Assembly (NCBI GenBank): GCA_003566775.1
Contig: PXBW01000197.1
Span: 1 to 32,998 of the forward strand
Source: a candidate division WS1 bacterium
Lineage (GTDB): Bacteria > Armatimonadota > Zipacnadia > Zipacnadales > UBA5352
Direction of reading: 5' to 3'
DNA length: 32,998 nucleotides
Below are positions 1 to 7,909 of this stretch, one piece after another (position 1 is the first letter of the stretch; the number at the start of each line of letters is the position of its first letter). A program made the translations under genes and the position numbers. The notes below the pieces were generated by a model, which was not told the DNA's origin, ran no database searches, and saw nothing but the letters and a program-made list of their open reading frames with translations.

Positions 1-1281
1 AAGTCGGCCTTCGGCGACCTCGCGGACGCCTCCGGCAGCGTGCAGTTATTCATGCGGCAGAACAATCTCGGTGAGGAGCGGATGGCCGAGTTCATCGACC
101 TCGATCTCGGGGACATTCTTGGGGTGACGGGCACTCTGATGAAGACCCGCTCGGGCGAGGTAAGCGTGGAGGCCACGGAGTTCACTTTACTCGCAAAGGC
201 CCTGCGGCCGCTGCCGGAGAAGTTCCACGGCCTCAGAGATCCCGAGTTGCGTTATCGCCAGCGCTATCTTGACCTTCTGGTGAACTCCGAGTCGCGTCAG
301 ATGCTCGAGGGCCGCTCACGGATGGTGACCCGCCTGCGTAAGGCGATGGACGAGCGATGCTTCCTCGAGGCACAGACACCGATTCTGCAGCCGATCTACG
401 GCGGTGCGAACGCGCGGCCCTTCACCACTCATCACAACGCGCTGGACATGCAGCTTTACATGCGCATCGCGCCGGAGCTTTATCTCAAGCGCTTGCTGGT
501 TGGAGGCTTCGAGAAGGTATACGAGATCGGCCCGTGTTTCCGCAACGAGGGCGTGGATGCGCGTCACAACCCCGAGTTCATCATGATCGAGGCGTACCAG
601 GCCTACGGTGACTGGGAGGACATGATGGAACTGATGGAGGGGCTTGTCACGGAGCTTGCCGACGAGGTCTGCGGCGGGCCGACCTTCACCTACCGTGGGG
701 ACGAGATCGATGTCACGCCGCCGTTCGCGCGAGTGAAACTTCTGGCGGCGGTGCGAGAGGCCACCGGGGTTGACTTCGCAGCGCTGGAGGGCGATGAGGA
801 GGCGCGCGAGGCCTGCTCGGACCTCGACATCGGGGACACCGAGGCGGAGACCTGGGGCGCGCTGCTGGAGAAATGCTTTGACACGTACGTGCAGCCTGAA
901 CTGATCCAGCCGACCTTCGTCACCGAGTACCCCACGCGTATCTCGCCGCTGGCGAAGGCGATGCCTGAGCGTCCGGAGACTACCTTCCGCTTCGAGCTTT
1001 TCATCGGCGCCGAGGAGTGCGGGAACGCATTCAGTGAGCTGAACGATCCGCTCGACCAGCGCCGGCGCTTCGAGGAACAGACGGCGGCTCGCGAGGCCGG
1101 GGACGCGGAGGCGCATCCACTCGATGAAGACTTCGTGACCGCGCTTGAACATGGGATGCCGCCCGCCGGCGGCATGGGCATGGGAATCGGGCGGCTGGCA
1201 ATGCTGTTGCTCGATGCATCGAACCTGCGCGAGGTCATCGCGTTTCCGCTGATGAAGCCGCAACAGCAGGCGACCGAATGA
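1..1281 (+). CDS. lysS: Lysine--tRNA ligase, class II (5'-truncated by window)
   Basis: Charges tRNA-Lys with lysine in the cytoplasm. The reading frame is open from base 1, and the first residues (KSAFGDLADASGSVQLFMRQ) belong to the N-terminal OB-fold anticodon-binding domain, so the true start lies upstream. 426 codons are visible, against about 490-510 for the bacterial family. Class II motif 2 is clear (FRNEGVDARHNPEF, about 540-580) and motif 3 lies near 1165-1215 (GMGMGIGRLAMLLL) with its conserved Arg; the usual Asp of GIDRL is Gly here. The C-terminal end (REVIAFPLMKP) is typical. Stop TGA at 1279-1281. The next gene starts about 155 bases downstream behind a hairpin, so this is probably the end of a transcription unit. 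Identification is secure; only the N-terminus is missing. Confidence 0.95.
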   Translation, partial: KSAFGDLADASGSVQLFMRQNNLGEERMAEFIDLDLGDILGVTGTLMKTRSGEVSVEATEFTLLAKALRPLPEKFHGLRDPELRYRQRYLDLLVNSESRQMLEGRSRMVTRLRKAMDERCFLEAQTPILQPIYGGANARPFTTHHNALDMQLYMRIAPELYLKRLLVGGFEKVYEIGPCFRNEGVDARHNPEFIMIEAYQAYGDWEDMMELMEGLVTELADEVCGGPTFTYRGDEIDVTPPFARVKLLAAVREATGVDFAALEGDEEAREACSDLDIGDTEAETWGALLEKCFDTYVQPELIQPTFVTEYPTRISPLAKAMPERPETTFRFELFIGAEECGNAFSELNDPLDQRRRFEEQTAAREAGDAEAHPLDEDFVTALEHGMPPAGGMGMGIGRLAMLLLDASNLREVIAFPLMKPQQQATE

Positions 1282-1303
1282 CAGGCGGGTGTTATCAGAG
1301 ACA

Positions 1304-1345
1304 CTTCCGGCGCTTCCCTCCGCGGGGAGGAGTGAGGTCCGGAGG
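1304..1345 (+). terminator. Two-part stem-loop after lysS, possible terminator
   Basis: The outer arms CTTCCGG (1304-1310) and CCGGAGG (1339-1345) pair with one G-U. They enclose TCCCTCC (1315-1321) pairing imperfectly with GGGAGGA (1325-1331). There is no T-run, so intrinsic termination is uncertain. Position 23 bases after the lysS stop supports the call. Confidence 0.33.
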
Positions 1346-1436
1346 GGGATAAGGCGCGAGCTTGCGTGCATTGCAGGACAATCTGCGCCCACAGGTGCCG
1401 GAGCACAGCACAAAGGTTAGCCGATCGGGGTGTCCA

Positions 1437-2327
1437 ATGCATAGACTTATGGCGCTCTTCCGGTGCATGAGGCCGTGGCAGTACACTAAGAACCTTCTCG
1501 TCTTCGCCGCACTGGTTTTTGCGCGGGAGCTGCATGATCCCGCATCTGTGCTCACCGCCGTCAATGCGTTCGTTCTGTTCTGCATGCTCTCGAGTTCGGT
1601 CTACCTGATCAATGATATTCGGGATGCCCCCGAGGACCGCATGCACCCGGAGAAGTGCGATAGACCGATCGCATGTGGCGCGCTGCAGCCATCGACCGCG
1701 GCAGTTGCCGCCGTGATCCTGGCCTCCGTCGGTCTCGGCGGCTCCTTCATAGTTAACCTGTCACTCGGTATGGTGGCTGCGGGGTACTTCGGTCTGCAGA
1801 TGCTCTATCAGGTCGCGCTCAAACAGATCGTCATCCTGGACCTCTTCGCCATAGCGGGTGGATTTCTGCTGCGAGCGGTCGCGGGCGCCGAGGCCATTGA
1901 CGTGGAGATCTCGCCGTGGCTGCTGATCTGCACGCTGCTGCTGGCGCTCTTCCTCGGCCTCGCGAAGCGCCGGGGAGAGATAGTACTGCTCGAGGAAGGG
2001 GCGGGCGGGCATCGTCCTACGCTCGACTTGTACTCGCTTGAGATGCTCGATCAACTGATCCCGGTAATGGCCGCCTCAGCACTGATGGCATACTGCCTCT
2101 ACACCATCTCGGATCGTACCGTCGACCAACTCGGCAGCACGCGCCTGATATACACGATCCCATTCGTCATTTACGGCATCTTCCGCTACATCTATCTGGT
2201 TCACGTGCACGGGCATGGGGGAGCCCCCGATAAGACCTTGCTTACGGACCGGCCGTTGCTGATCAATGTCGCATTATATGCCATTACGGCGATGATCATT
2301 ATCTATCTCATACCCGATGGACACTGA
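1437..2327 (+). CDS. UbiA-family decaprenyl-phosphate phosphoribosyltransferase-like protein
   Basis: Integral-membrane prenyltransferase of the UbiA superfamily, closest in motif pattern to DPPR synthase, which joins phosphoribosyl pyrophosphate to a polyprenyl phosphate. The first Asp-rich motif lies at residues 59-81 (NDIRDAPEDRMHPEKCDRPI spans most of it), matching the N-D-x-x-D-x-x-x-D-x-x-H-P-x-K-x-x-R-P-I pattern of this subfamily. The second loop includes LLRAVAGAEAIDVEISPW followed by LAKRRGE. About eight hydrophobic segments; 296 residues, normal for the family. I chose ATG 1437 because GGGG lies about six bases upstream and the protein then begins MHRLMALFRCMRPWQYTKN, as expected; the frame is open back to a TTG at 1362. 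In actinobacteria the product feeds arabinan synthesis; in this organism the acceptor pathway is unknown, and no arabinosyltransferase gene is visible nearby. Confidence 0.88.
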   Translation: MHRLMALFRCMRPWQYTKNLLVFAALVFARELHDPASVLTAVNAFVLFCMLSSSVYLINDIRDAPEDRMHPEKCDRPIACGALQPSTAAVAAVILASVGLGGSFIVNLSLGMVAAGYFGLQMLYQVALKQIVILDLFAIAGGFLLRAVAGAEAIDVEISPWLLICTLLLALFLGLAKRRGEIVLLEEGAGGHRPTLDLYSLEMLDQLIPVMAASALMAYCLYTISDRTVDQLGSTRLIYTIPFVIYGIFRYIYLVHVHGHGGAPDKTLLTDRPLLINVALYAITAMIIIYLIPDGH

Positions 2328-2343
2328 GACGCCGGACTCCGTG

Positions 2344-2387
2344 ACAGCGGTCGGGAGCGCAGCGAGAGTCGTGCGGGTGGCCGCTGT
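2344..2387 (+). terminator. Inverted repeat after the UbiA-family gene, possible terminator
   Basis: ACAGCGGTC (2344-2352) pairs with GGCCGCTGT (2379-2387) with one G-T wobble, giving nine base pairs around a 26-base loop. It begins 17 bases after the stop codon. There is no T-tract, so it may only stabilise the 3' end. Confidence 0.38.
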
Positions 2388-2619
2388 AAGTTCAAGCATG
2401 GTGTTGAACCCGAGATCAATTTGGGAAGCGGGAGATTCATGGGGGCAGTAATGCGCGTTCGGCCTCTTTCACCACTGACGGTTGCATGCTCTGAAGCGTT
2501 ACACTCCTGGCTCGTAAGAAGTCCAGCGTCTCGGCCCCCCTTGATGATGATGTGAGCCCCGAGAGTTCATCTTAAGACTCCATCATCTTTTTCTTAATTC
2601 CGGTTACTCTCACGGCATT

Positions 2620-2652
2620 ATTGGGTATGCCCCTCAGTAGGACGTACCCAAT
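2620..2652 (+). promoter_or_regulatory. Perfect 8-bp inverted repeat upstream of the TPR gene
   Basis: ATTGGGTA (2620-2627) and TACCCAAT (2645-2652) are exact reverse complements separated by 17 bases. The element ends 29 bases before the ATG at 2682, in the 5' leader or promoter region. It could be an operator or an RNA hairpin; no regulator is encoded next to it. Confidence 0.35.
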
Positions 2653-2681
2653 CCCGGGGTGGAGAAAACAGGGATCTGTCC

Positions 2682-5153
2682 ATGCGGACCCTCCGCAAGC
2701 ATCTAGACCTTCCGTCAGTGTCTGATCCGGTTTCCGATGAGACGGCGTTCGCGATCTTTCTGCCACGCCGCACCACGCGTCTGCTGTATCGTGTCCTCGC
2801 GATGATCGCCGGGATCGCGGGGGGAATCCTGTACGCGCGTTTCGTGTTGGACGATGTCGGTCTCTGGTGGACGGCCGCTACCGCTTCTGTCGGCGGCATC
2901 TTCATGTACGTGGCCATCCTGATGCCCGGCGCCGTCACTCATCACGCTCGCAAGTCATATCTGCGATTGCTCCTGGGGATTCGAACGCGCAGTCTCAGGA
3001 AGGCAATAGCGGCAGTTTGTCGGCGGGCGGAGGAGCAGGTGAAAGAAGAGGAGGACGATCCAGAGGCATGGCAAATCCTGGGTGTGACATCATTGCTGGC
3101 GGGGGATACTCAGCGTGCGGCCATGGCCCTTGAGCGCGCCGCTGAGTCGGGTGGGAACAGCGGAAGCCGGCTCAATCTATCAGTCGCGTTGGCCGAGACA
3201 CAGGATGTCAAAGAGGCGGCCGAACTGCTCCTGCATTCCAGCGAGAACGGTGCCATGGGCGATGCCGCCAGACACAACATCGGTGTGTTGATGTCAAGAA
3301 GACCCCCGCAGGGGGTCGTTGACCGAATCGTAGAGCGCCTCGACACTCTTCGGGTGCCGGCAGTCCTCAGCAGTCTCGGGACGTGGGAGCTTGAGCGGGG
3401 CGATCTCGAGATGGCGGAGCATTACTTCAACGCGGCGATTGAGGAGGATCCCTCATTGGTGGCGGCGCGGGCGAACCTTGCGCTCGTCGCCTATCGCAGA
3501 GGGCGCACCGCGGAGGCAATCGAGCAGATGCACGAGGCATCGGTGCTGGATCCTCTGCATCCGGACCTCGCGAACAGCCTCGGTGCCCTGGTGTGCGCGG
3601 ACGGGCGTCCGATGGTGGCTGCGAAGATACTGCGAAAGGCAGCCACGCTTGCTCCCGGAAGCCCTGCGGTGGAGTTCAACCGCGGGACCGCGCGGCTCGC
3701 CCTGGGGCAGTATCGGGACGCCGTGGACAGCTTCATAGATCCGCACGTACGCGACGCCTGGCCGGTTCATTCCGCACACAATGCAGCACTTGCGCTGATA
3801 GGTCTTGGACGCATGAATGCCGCGCGCGAACACCTTGAGCAGGGCCTCGAGCATGATGAGAATGATCTCGATCTTATCAACAATCTCGGCTGTGTCGGAT
3901 GGTGTGAGGGTGATGATGGAGCTCTCGAGCATTTGGCCGAGTTTGAGGGAAGCGTCGAGCATGAGGGGATCCTGCTGAACATAGTGGCCCACCGTATCGC
4001 GACGGGTCAGACAGAGGAATCGCTGCGAGTGCTCGGTGGACTGAGGCAACGGCGTGTGCAGGATGCGGCAATACCCTTCCTGCGGGGGCTGGCGTTGCTC
4101 GTCGAAGCGGTACGCCTCCATAAACCGGATATGTCGAGGCGGCAGAGGCAGAGCTTCTTTGAGGCACTGCATCGCTGCACGAGGCCCTTCAACGCGGCAG
4201 CGGATTCGGAGAGCACATCCGTAGAAGCGCGCGCGAATCTGGCACTTTATCGCTATCTGCGGCTTGACTTCGCCGAGGCGGCGGAGGACTTTCGCGAGAT
4301 CGCAGAGGAACTCCCCCAGGACGGATTTCTTCAGTTCTGTGTCGGCACGGCGCTTGCGGAGCATGCGGGGCAACTGCAGACAGAGCATTCGGCGGAGAGG
4401 GGCGAGTTGGTCGGCGGAGCACGGGACGCGCTGCGGCGAGCCCGGCGGCATCTTGAACGGGCGGTCGAGCTTGGCGAGGTAACCGGAGACGCATACTGCA
4501 ACCTCGGCATGTGTGCGTACGATCTTGGTGACGTAGAGGGCGCATTGACCGCGTTCAGGCGCATGATGCAGCTTGAGGACAGTGCCGATGCCGCGAACAA
4601 TCTTGCGATTGTTCAGGCCCGCGAGGGGCAGCAACTGCAACGCAAGGCGCGGGCAACGAGTCTCGTGAGCAAGCAGCGTGAGCAGAAGATGCTTGAGCAG
4701 GCGAGGACCCATCTGTCCACCGCCCTGCATTACTTCGAGAAGGCACTACATTACACGCCTAAGGATCCCGTGCTTCACGGTAACACCGGGCTCGCCTACA
4801 TGCTCAGGAATCGAGGCGGTGACGTGGAGGCTGCTCTGCGGCACTGGCAGCGGATGTTGGCGCTCGGTGGCAAGTACATGGGGCGTCGCTACGAGGAGCT
4901 TACTGCCCTGGCGCACGGTGAAGGTGAGCGCGCGCAGTTCGACGAGACACTGATGGCGTTCCGTTCATTGGACCCCGCCCGGTGCATGGTGACGATTCCA
5001 CCGCGGCTATCGGGGCCGCGGTACGCGCTGCGCCCCATCTCCGATGAGATTGACTGGACTTTGGTGAGCGATGATCCTCAGGTGCGTGAGGTTCTGCGCA
5101 GGCGTGAGCGTCTTGCAGCGCTGCGCAAGCGCCTTGCGCGACTCTCCATGTGA
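2682..5153 (+). CDS. Membrane-anchored tetratricopeptide-repeat protein
   Basis: 823 residues. An N-terminal cytoplasmic-looking segment is followed by two membrane helices (about 35-54 and 61-84). The rest is a long helical solenoid of TPR units with the usual small/aromatic spacing, for example YFNAAIEEDPSLVAARANLA, IEQMHEASVLDPLHPDLANS and YFEKALHYTPKDPVLHGN. Several stretches have an A/L-rich spacing with E/R-rich helices that suggests degenerate repeats. TPR arrays are protein-interaction scaffolds; nothing indicates a catalytic domain, so the partner is unknown. Start ATG 2682 has AGGGA seven bases upstream. The gene stands alone between two non-coding leaders. Weak similarity to envelope-biogenesis TPR proteins is possible but cannot be asserted from sequence alone. 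Confidence 0.88.
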   Translation: MRTLRKHLDLPSVSDPVSDETAFAIFLPRRTTRLLYRVLAMIAGIAGGILYARFVLDDVGLWWTAATASVGGIFMYVAILMPGAVTHHARKSYLRLLLGIRTRSLRKAIAAVCRRAEEQVKEEEDDPEAWQILGVTSLLAGDTQRAAMALERAAESGGNSGSRLNLSVALAETQDVKEAAELLLHSSENGAMGDAARHNIGVLMSRRPPQGVVDRIVERLDTLRVPAVLSSLGTWELERGDLEMAEHYFNAAIEEDPSLVAARANLALVAYRRGRTAEAIEQMHEASVLDPLHPDLANSLGALVCADGRPMVAAKILRKAATLAPGSPAVEFNRGTARLALGQYRDAVDSFIDPHVRDAWPVHSAHNAALALIGLGRMNAAREHLEQGLEHDENDLDLINNLGCVGWCEGDDGALEHLAEFEGSVEHEGILLNIVAHRIATGQTEESLRVLGGLRQRRVQDAAIPFLRGLALLVEAVRLHKPDMSRRQRQSFFEALHRCTRPFNAAADSESTSVEARANLALYRYLRLDFAEAAEDFREIAEELPQDGFLQFCVGTALAEHAGQLQTEHSAERGELVGGARDALRRARRHLERAVELGEVTGDAYCNLGMCAYDLGDVEGALTAFRRMMQLEDSADAANNLAIVQAREGQQLQRKARATSLVSKQREQKMLEQARTHLSTALHYFEKALHYTPKDPVLHGNTGLAYMLRNRGGDVEAALRHWQRMLALGGKYMGRRYEELTALAHGEGERAQFDETLMAFRSLDPARCMVTIPPRLSGPRYALRPISDEIDWTLVSDDPQVREVLRRRERLAALRKRLARLSM

Positions 5154-5345
5154 CACGTCGCCTCGGAGGGGGCAGGTAACTCACTTCGGGACACGCGGGC
5201 TACGGAGTGTCGATCCATTCTCCATAGAGGTAAGATCCACAGACTCTGAATCGAGCTTCGCTGGCGAAGAGGCGTTCATGTCTGGAGCATCAGAGCGTGT
5301 TGCTGGATCTATGAGTAGATTGCTCTTGCGGTAATCGAAAAGAAG

Positions 5346-5411
5346 GTGCTCACAGGCACAGGGTGAAAGTCCGTATTGTCTGCAACGCGAAGTTCGGATG
5401 TGCTGGAGGTG
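5346..5411 (+). promoter_or_regulatory. Structured leader with mutually exclusive stems next to the ribosome-binding site
   Basis: GCACA (5356-5360) pairs with TGTGC (5399-5403) and TCCG (5370-5373) pairs with CGGA (5395-5398). The two helices stack end to end on the 3' side, with a one-sided nine-base bulge GGGTGAAAG (5361-5369). GTGC (5346-5349) can instead pair with GCAC (5356-5359). The Shine-Dalgarno sequence GGAGGTG (5405-5411) follows immediately. The bulge resembles the GGTGAAA-TCC block of cobalamin riboswitches, but the rest of that fold is absent. Upstream, 5244-5295 holds a nested hairpin pair (CTCTGA/TCAGAG around CTTCG/CGAAG). This is a candidate cis-acting RNA, not an identified class. 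Confidence 0.3.
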
Positions 5412-5417
5412 TCTGCC

Positions 5418-7838
5418 ATGCGACACTGCAGTGTCACGACGGCACTGATGTGTGCATTGCTCTTCATGGTCGCGATACCGGGGACCGCGCAGTTGCCTCG
5501 CTTACCACGCGTCCCTGACGCAGAGGACATCGCAGGGGAAGTGCTGCGAGGACGAATTCCGGGCCTCGATCAGATCCTGCGGGAAGACCCCGCGATCGCC
5601 ACCACCTTCGACGACGCAGTTTACGGCGTTTCGATCATCGACGGCTTCGATCCGGTGGTGACCGCGCCGATGAGCCAGCTTCCGTACACCGGGGACGGTG
5701 CATTCCTGGTTGCTCTGCCCGGCGTATTTGAACTGGAAGCACAATCTTTCTGCCTCCATGCGGGCACCCATGGGCCGGGTCAGGGTGAGGGCTATCTCTG
5801 GGCACCACTGAGGGGCGCCCAGGCGCGGATGATCCAGCACGTGATGGATGCCTATATGCAGCATCCGGAACTCGACCAACGCCGCGTGCAGTCGCTCATC
5901 TGGGGCATCCAGTCAAAGGCGCGAATCAGTAACATGAATCCAGAGGTGCGGGAGGTTGCGCGGGTGCTGCTCACGAGGGAGCAGATCCGCAGTCTTGACG
6001 GAGGCGCGCTGGGAGATGTCCCGCGTGAGCTCTTCGACCAGGCGTTCGTGGATATTCCACGTGAGGTGCGGATGGTGCTGGAGGCGGAGGCGATGCTCCG
6101 CAATCGGCTCCGGCAGGAGGTCTTCAATTTCGCGGAACTCGAGCGCATCTCGGTTCTTGCAGGCGATCCTCCGCGTGAGCTTAACGGCGAGGACGTGCCC
6201 CGAGGGCGCTGGTCATTTGAGCCGAGTGGGTTCTTTGTGCGCTACGAGCCACGCGGATACAGGCGCACGCAGATTCAGCTCTACGCGCCGGAGCGCTTTC
6301 GGGCCGTCACTGACGCCATGAACCGTATCACCTCGCTCACCGACCACACCGGAAACATCATCGAACTCAACTACGCCGGAGATGGTCCCACCGCCGCAGA
6401 TGGTGACACCGATGTGCTGGCACATGCGCTTGAGGCGGTGACGCTGATTGCAGCGGGCCGTGAGCCGGTCGAGTGGCGCGCCACCGGGGAAGATATCGTA
6501 CTGACCGGTCTGCCCTCAGGACGCGGCAGCCTCCCGGGCGAGTTGAACGCGCTCTATCAGAGGGGAGTGACCGCGCTGTCGGATGTGCGCGAGCTTGCGC
6601 GCAACGTTGATGGCGCGACACCGGACTCGCCGCTGGTCGGGAATGTGATCGATCTGGCCCATCTCTCGACGGCGGTGCAGCGACTCGTGGAGCGAAACGG
6701 TGTGACACCTGACGGCATGGATCTGCAGGTGATGGCGCACCGTGCAGTAGCCTCGGAACTTGCTGTACTCTTGCTGGACGCCGAGGAGCAGGCCGCGTTC
6801 CGATCGCCGAAGCGTGAGACGCGACTGGCAGTGCTGCCGTGGGCGACCGGAGCCGTCATCGACCTGGGCAGGCCGGCATGGACACAGCTCATAAGCAGCG
6901 GCACGCCGGAGTATCGGCCCTCGCGCGGCACCGGAACTCCCGCGAGTCGGGGGCGACAGCGGCTCGGCACCTCGGGCGCGTCTCACGAACTGCCGACCTG
7001 GGACCCGCGAACAGATCGCACCGATGATCCACGCAATGGCCCCTCCGGCAGCCAGGGCAAGTCCGCTTATGGTAATGCGCGGGATGGTATCAACGCGATT
7101 CAGCGTGGCCAGACTGTTGTCAATGTTGCTACAGGACCACGCTCATGGGCCCGGGGCAGGATCGGTTTTGGGATACCCAACTATCTCTTCGGACGCATCC
7201 TCGACTTCAACTTCGATACGTGGGGGAAGGCCACCGCGGCGATCGGCACCGATCCACCCGTTGCCGACTACGATGTGATCGCGATGCCCGAACCGATTTC
7301 GATCCCGACCTTCGCACCGGATGAGGAGGTCTCCCCCGAACACACCGCCGCGGTGCAGGCGCTGGCGGATGTGATGACCCAGCAGCTTGCGATCGTGCGC
7401 GCGGCGAACGTCACCGAAGACCGTCTTGGCGGTGCGATGGCCGCCGAAGACGAGGAGTGGACCATGCGCCAGGCCGCCGCTTTGACGGATTACAAGCATC
7501 AGGCGGGCCATGGGATGATGGAGATCGCGCGCGGCATCGAGGACGTGCTCGACGCGTTACGCAACTCCGATGTCAGTGAGCTTATCGTCACACGCGAGGC
7601 GGTGCTGGAGTACCAGCAGCGACTGCGCACCGATGGCTTCGATGCAGAGGAGCGGCAGGCCGCGCAGATACTCCTCATCGATGACGAGAAGCTTCAGACG
7701 CTGCTGGCCGAGCGGATCGCCGCCGACCCAGACGAACTTACCGGGGACCTGATGGTGAAGTATCAGGACTTCGCTCAGGCACTCTGGTGGCTGGGGATGA
7801 GCTGGCGGAATCTGCCTGCCTCACAACCGGGCGGGTAA
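5418..7838 (+). CDS. Large secreted protein with a thioester-like Cys/Gln signature; function unknown
   Basis: 806 residues with a signal peptide (residues 1 to about 24, ending PGTAQ). ATG 5418 is chosen over an in-frame TTG at 5376 because GGAGGTG sits six bases upstream and the signal peptide then starts cleanly. After cleavage I find one cysteine, C112 (5751-5753), in SFCLHAGTHGPGQGEGYLW; 46 residues later comes RRVQSLIWGI with Q158 (5889-5891). These fit the two motifs of thioester adhesin domains (aromatic-C-hydrophobic, and hydrophobic-Q-x-x-hydrophobic-W). A second conserved-looking block is GRWSFEPSGFFVRYEPRGYR (about 265-290). Residues about 500-570 are Gly/Ser/Arg-rich, probably a linker, followed by a helical C-terminal region. 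No membrane anchor or sorting signal is visible. Likely co-transcribed with the gene 71 bases downstream. That it is a gene is secure; the thioester reading is inference. Confidence 0.85.
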   Translation: MRHCSVTTALMCALLFMVAIPGTAQLPRLPRVPDAEDIAGEVLRGRIPGLDQILREDPAIATTFDDAVYGVSIIDGFDPVVTAPMSQLPYTGDGAFLVALPGVFELEAQSFCLHAGTHGPGQGEGYLWAPLRGAQARMIQHVMDAYMQHPELDQRRVQSLIWGIQSKARISNMNPEVREVARVLLTREQIRSLDGGALGDVPRELFDQAFVDIPREVRMVLEAEAMLRNRLRQEVFNFAELERISVLAGDPPRELNGEDVPRGRWSFEPSGFFVRYEPRGYRRTQIQLYAPERFRAVTDAMNRITSLTDHTGNIIELNYAGDGPTAADGDTDVLAHALEAVTLIAAGREPVEWRATGEDIVLTGLPSGRGSLPGELNALYQRGVTALSDVRELARNVDGATPDSPLVGNVIDLAHLSTAVQRLVERNGVTPDGMDLQVMAHRAVASELAVLLLDAEEQAAFRSPKRETRLAVLPWATGAVIDLGRPAWTQLISSGTPEYRPSRGTGTPASRGRQRLGTSGASHELPTWDPRTDRTDDPRNGPSGSQGKSAYGNARDGINAIQRGQTVVNVATGPRSWARGRIGFGIPNYLFGRILDFNFDTWGKATAAIGTDPPVADYDVIAMPEPISIPTFAPDEEVSPEHTAAVQALADVMTQQLAIVRAANVTEDRLGGAMAAEDEEWTMRQAAALTDYKHQAGHGMMEIARGIEDVLDALRNSDVSELIVTREAVLEYQQRLRTDGFDAEERQAAQILLIDDEKLQTLLAERIAADPDELTGDLMVKYQDFAQALWWLGMSWRNLPASQPGG

Positions 7839-7909
7839 GCCCTGGCTCTCAACGCCTCACAATGACCAATATGCACGCGACCGGCAATCTCTGTCGGGAG
7901 GTGTTCAGG

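Larger units (their letters stand above)
2328..2681. other. 354-base non-coding stretch with two inverted repeats
   Basis: I see no credible gene here. It holds a terminator-like stem at 2344-2387 and a palindromic element at 2620-2652, listed separately. An AT-richer patch (about 2565-2605) between them could hold the promoter of the TPR gene, but no convincing -35/-10 pair stands out. Confidence 0.6.

Noticed and set aside
316-1413. Long open frame on the minus strand across lysS
   Set aside because: It lies opposite the conserved lysS frame and its translation is Arg/His-rich with no domain; it is a shadow of GC-rich codon use.
3453-4730. 425-codon minus-strand open frame inside the TPR gene
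   Set aside because: The plus-strand frame has clear TPR repeats, a ribosome-binding site and membrane helices; the antisense translation has none.
5361-5372. Group II intron 5' region (GGGTGAAAGTCC)
   Set aside because: There is no intron-encoded reverse transcriptase and no domain V/VI sequence downstream.
5346-5411. Cobalamin or c-di-GMP riboswitch
   Set aside because: Only a short block (GGTGAAA-TCC, ACGCGAAG) is similar; the remaining conserved elements, the expected length and a complete B12 box are missing.
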